Source: an uncultured Duncaniella sp. (GTDB lineage: Bacteria > Bacteroidota > Bacteroidia > Bacteroidales > Muribaculaceae). From it: a stretch of DNA of 64,000 bases. The notes below the pieces were generated by a model. That model was not told where the DNA came from. It did not search any database and saw only the letters and a list, made by a program, of their open reading frames with translations. The stretch covers positions 248,001 through 312,000 of the forward strand of contig CAJTMH010000003.1 in NCBI GenBank assembly GCA_910577255.1, read 5' to 3'. The translations under genes and the position numbers were made by a program. Below are positions 61,716 through 64,000 of the stretch, in pieces (the first letter of the stretch is position 1; each line of letters begins with the position of its first letter).

Positions 61716-62396
61716 ATGAAAATGAAAAAGTCAAAACACCGTTATAGGATATCGGAAGCTGCCGTGGGGCGTATCTTTATGGCCGCTCTCACCGAACCGC
61801 CGTTCTCCGAACTCTCTTTCCTGTCGTCGATGTACCTGCTGAGAGGGATAGCTCAATACATTGGTCAAGGGCTACCTCCATCTATCCCCGGCGACATCGA
61901 CCTTATGAATGCCTGGGACATCATGAAGGCACGCATCGATCTTGCCGAGAAGCGCTCCGTAATGGCCCGCAAAAGAGCCAAGGAGCTGAAGCGTAGGAGG
62001 GAGAAGAAACAACCTCTCAACATCATCTATCCCGATCCTGCCAAAAACGAGCTGTCGGCCAAATGCCTCAAATCAACCGAAGCTGATTTTGATGTGAGTG
62101 ACGAGGCATGCAAGGAGATTCTCGCCAAGATAAATCCTGATGGTTATTATGGGCCGGATTACCGCATCATCTATCGAAATCCTTACATACGTGAATTGAT
62201 GAAGACGTATGAAGTCACGGCTCCGATGTATGAGGCCTATGAGAAAGCAGGCTATGGCCGGGGAGAGGTGATACTGGCCGTGGCCGAGGCAAAAAGGATG
62301 ATAGCCTTGTTCGAGCGGGAGCTGCAGGAACGCGGCAGCCGGACCGTCAATGAGATTTTTTCCCGAACGTTGGGTCGATCTTCAGCAGATAGGTGA
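61716..62396 (+). CDS. Unrecognised basic/helical protein
   Basis: A 226-residue protein starting MKMKKSKHRYRISEAAVGRIF. It has no signal peptide or membrane segment. Residues about 85-110 form a highly charged helix (KRSVMARKRAKELKRRREKK) and the rest is predominantly alpha-helical with scattered Tyr. No family is recognised. A start 111 bases upstream is in frame but lies upstream of a promoter element. Its last 50 bases overlap, convergently, the 3' end of the AmpG-like transporter gene. It interrupts an otherwise - strand peptidoglycan-salvage group, so its link to that pathway is uncertain. Confidence 0.6.
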   Translation: MKMKKSKHRYRISEAAVGRIFMAALTEPPFSELSFLSSMYLLRGIAQYIGQGLPPSIPGDIDLMNAWDIMKARIDLAEKRSVMARKRAKELKRRREKKQPLNIIYPDPAKNELSAKCLKSTEADFDVSDEACKEILAKINPDGYYGPDYRIIYRNPYIRELMKTYEVTAPMYEAYEKAGYGRGEVILAVAEAKRMIALFERELQERGSRTVNEIFSRTLGRSSADR

Positions 62397-63642
62397 CGCC
62401 TATCGTGGCCACGCAGCACACCATGGTCCAGATGAAAAATGCCCTGTAGCCCACAGTCTCCTGAATCCATCCTGCCGCCATGCCTGGCAGCATCATCCCG
62501 AGGGCCATGAATCCGGTGCAGATACTGTAATGCGCGGTGCGGTGTTCACCTTCGGAGAAGTATATCAGATAGAGCATATAGGCGGTGAAGCCGAAGCCGT
62601 AGCCAAACTGTTCGATGAATATGCAGATGTTGATGGCCGTGAGCGACGGAGCGACGGCATAACTCAGATAGACGAAGGTCAGGCAGGTTAGCGACATGCT
62701 CCATGCCATGGGGCGCATCCAGTGGCGGAGTCCCTGGCGGGCGGCCACGATGCCGCCGATGATGCCGCCGAGGGTAAGCCCTATGATTCCTACGGTGCCG
62801 TAGACGAATCCCACTTCACTTGTGGAGAGGCCCAGCCCCCCGGCATCTACCGGATCAAGCAGAAACGGATTGATGAGTTTCACGAGCTGTGCCTCCGGAA
62901 GTCGGTAAAGAAGCATGAATATGATGGCTGTCCACACCTGTTTCTTCCTGAAGAACGCCGCGAACACGCCGATGAATTCACGCCTGATCTCCGCGGCCGA
63001 CCGTGTGGCCGTATCCCTGTCGATTTCCACCTTAGGTAGCGCCCACGAATGATAGAGGGCGAAGATGAGGAAGAGGGCCGAGAGGATGCCGAAGACTATG
63101 GCCCACGAAAGTGGGATGTCGGAAGTGGATGTCTCGAGCATACCGGCCACAATGACGAGCAGCCCTTGCCCGGCCACGGTGGCGATGCGGTAGAATGTGG
63201 AGCGGATGCCGACGTAGAGCGACTGTTCATGCTCGGTGAGTGCGAGCATGTAGAAACCGTCGGCTGCGATGTCGTGTGTGGCTGATGTGAACCCTATGAG
63301 CCAGAACACTGCCAGAGTCAGCTGGAAGAAGAATAGCGTGGGGAGCGTGAAGGCTATACCCGCGAAGCCGATAGCTATGAGCCACTGCATCATTAGGGTC
63401 CATCGGCGTTTGGTGCTGATGATGTCGACAAACGGACTCCAGAACGGTTTTATGACCCACGGCAGATAGAGCCAGCCGGTGTAGAGGGCTATGTCGGTGT
63501 TGGATATTCCGAGGCGCTTATACATGATGACCGAAAGGGTCATGACGGCCACATAGGGGAGTCCCTGTGCGAAATATAGTGTCGGAATCCATCGCCAGGC
63601 GGTAGGACGTCCCGGGATGCTGTCGTTTTTTTTCATATTCAT
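62347..63642 (-). CDS. AmpG/MurT-like muropeptide or MurNAc transporter (MFS)
   Basis: A 431-residue inner-membrane protein with about 12 membrane segments and the AmpG pattern: YFAQGLPYVAVMTLSVIMYK, WLYLPWVIKPFWSPFVD and SATHDIAADGFYMLAL. AmpG imports anhydro-muropeptides; the Tannerella MurT relative imports MurNAc. Clustering with NamZ and the kinase favours MurNAc or MurNAc-sugars. The 3' end overlaps the convergent unknown gene by 50 bases. The next gene, a SpoIID-domain protein, ends 21 bases upstream of this start and is cotranscribed. Confidence 0.85.
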   Translation of the reverse strand: MNMKKNDSIPGRPTAWRWIPTLYFAQGLPYVAVMTLSVIMYKRLGISNTDIALYTGWLYLPWVIKPFWSPFVDIISTKRRWTLMMQWLIAIGFAGIAFTLPTLFFFQLTLAVFWLIGFTSATHDIAADGFYMLALTEHEQSLYVGIRSTFYRIATVAGQGLLVIVAGMLETSTSDIPLSWAIVFGILSALFLIFALYHSWALPKVEIDRDTATRSAAEIRREFIGVFAAFFRKKQVWTAIIFMLLYRLPEAQLVKLINPFLLDPVDAGGLGLSTSEVGFVYGTVGIIGLTLGGIIGGIVAARQGLRHWMRPMAWSMSLTCLTFVYLSYAVAPSLTAINICIFIEQFGYGFGFTAYMLYLIYFSEGEHRTAHYSICTGFMALGMMLPGMAAGWIQETVGYRAFFIWTMVCCVATIGVTYLLKIDPTFGKKSH

Positions 63643-63663
63643 CTCTGAGTCTTTTGTAAAGGG

Positions 63664-64000
63664 TCAATATAGTTTGGTGAGCTTGGCACCGGGATAATAG
63701 TGGCGCAGGATTTCGTTATAGGCGTAGCCACGTTCGCCCATGATGGCCGCACCGATCTGGCATAGACCTACTCCGTGGCCCCAGCCGGCACCGTGGAGAA
63801 TAAAACGCCCGGGGACGCCGTCGGCCCCGATATCCTCGCGCTCCACGACGAAGGCCGAGCTGTAGAGATGGGTGTCGGAAAGGGCACGGCGTATCATAAG
63901 CTCCTTGCCGATGACGAGTTCGCCCTTGGTACCGATGATGCGCAGCCGGAAGATGCGTCCCGAAGTGCCGCGGGCTTCGGCTTTCAGGTCGATTATGTCG
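63664..64000 (-). CDS. SpoIID/LytB-domain protein, C-terminal part (5' truncated by window)
   Basis: About 112 residues are visible and the frame stays open to the window edge. The SpoIID pattern is clear: ARGTSGRIFRLRI, then the C-terminal GAGWGHGVGLCQIGA with the following AYNEILRHYYPGAKL. SpoIID/LytB proteins are peptidoglycan-stem-less glycan lytic enzymes or amidase enhancers. In Tannerella a LytB-like gene sits in the MurNAc-use cluster, which this group matches. Confidence 0.9.
   Translation of the reverse strand, partial: DIIDLKAEARGTSGRIFRLRIIGTKGELVIGKELMIRRALSDTHLYSSAFVVEREDIGADGVPGRFILHGAGWGHGVGLCQIGAAIMGERGYAYNEILRHYYPGAKLTKLY

Noticed and set aside
1..64000. tRNA, rRNA, insertion sequences, phage or conjugative genes
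   Set aside because: Reading the intergenic regions I found no TpsiC-like GTTCRANNC with a matching cloverleaf, no rRNA-like stretch, no transposase or integrase motifs and no terminal repeats with target duplications.

Overview
The window reads as chromosomal DNA of a gut-type Bacteroidales. Evidence: a SusC/SusD pair with surface glycan-binding lipoproteins, several SPII lipoprotein signals, a PorG-like protein next to isoprenyl transferase, BamA and two OmpH chaperones, and intergenic copies of the Bacteroidetes -7 promoter motif TAnnTTTG in place of Shine-Dalgarno/-35/-10 signals. A member of the Muribaculaceae is my best guess from gene content and composition, but this is inference. I see no rRNA, tRNA, CRISPR array, insertion sequence or prophage.

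Region 1 (1-16.6 kb, + strand apart from a zinc-transport pair) is mostly core: end of a DUF6242-like exported protein, PorG-like protein, uppS, bamA, two OmpH/Skp proteins, a long LptF/LptG-type permease, ribBA, an opposing znuA-znuC pair without a permease gene, glyS, LemA, an FKBP lipoprotein, tgt and a second LptF/LptG-type permease. Region 2 (16.6-23.5 kb, - strand) holds an Asn-rich repeat protein, then sppA-lpxK-punA-thiL and a radical SAM protein whose start overlaps the thiL stop.

Region 3 (23.9-47.2 kb, all + strand) is the highlight: a complete polysaccharide utilization locus that I read as targeting acetylated beta-(gluco)mannan. It contains an AraC regulator, GH5_2-like and GH5_7-like endo-hydrolases, an SGNH acetylesterase, SusC, SusD, two Ig-repeat surface glycan-binding proteins, two GH26 mannanases, a GH94 cellobiose phosphorylase, a GH130 mannosylglucose phosphorylase, a GPH-type sugar:cation symporter and a cellobiose/mannobiose 2-epimerase. 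Surface binding and endo-cleavage feed SusCD import. Periplasmic GH26/GH5 enzymes and the esterase would trim to disaccharides, the symporter would carry them inward, and epimerase plus two phosphorylases would split mannobiose and cellobiose without spending ATP. One GH26 carries an extra beta-sandwich-like domain inserted inside the catalytic barrel that resembles two tandem modules at the end of the large surface protein.

Region 4 (47.2-56.1 kb) has a U32 hydroxylation-family protein behind a long structured leader, a DUF486 membrane protein, and a - strand series: META-domain lipoprotein, M24 peptidase, tRNA nucleotidyltransferase, queD, queE, 5'-nucleotidase. With tgt this gives part of the queuosine pathway. 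Region 5 (56.4-64 kb) has dCMP deaminase, an S41 protease and 5-formyl-THF cyclo-ligase on +. It then has a peptidoglycan-salvage group on -: a MurK-like kinase, NamZ, an AmpG/MurT-like transporter and a SpoIID-domain protein cut by the window end, interrupted by one unrecognised + strand gene.
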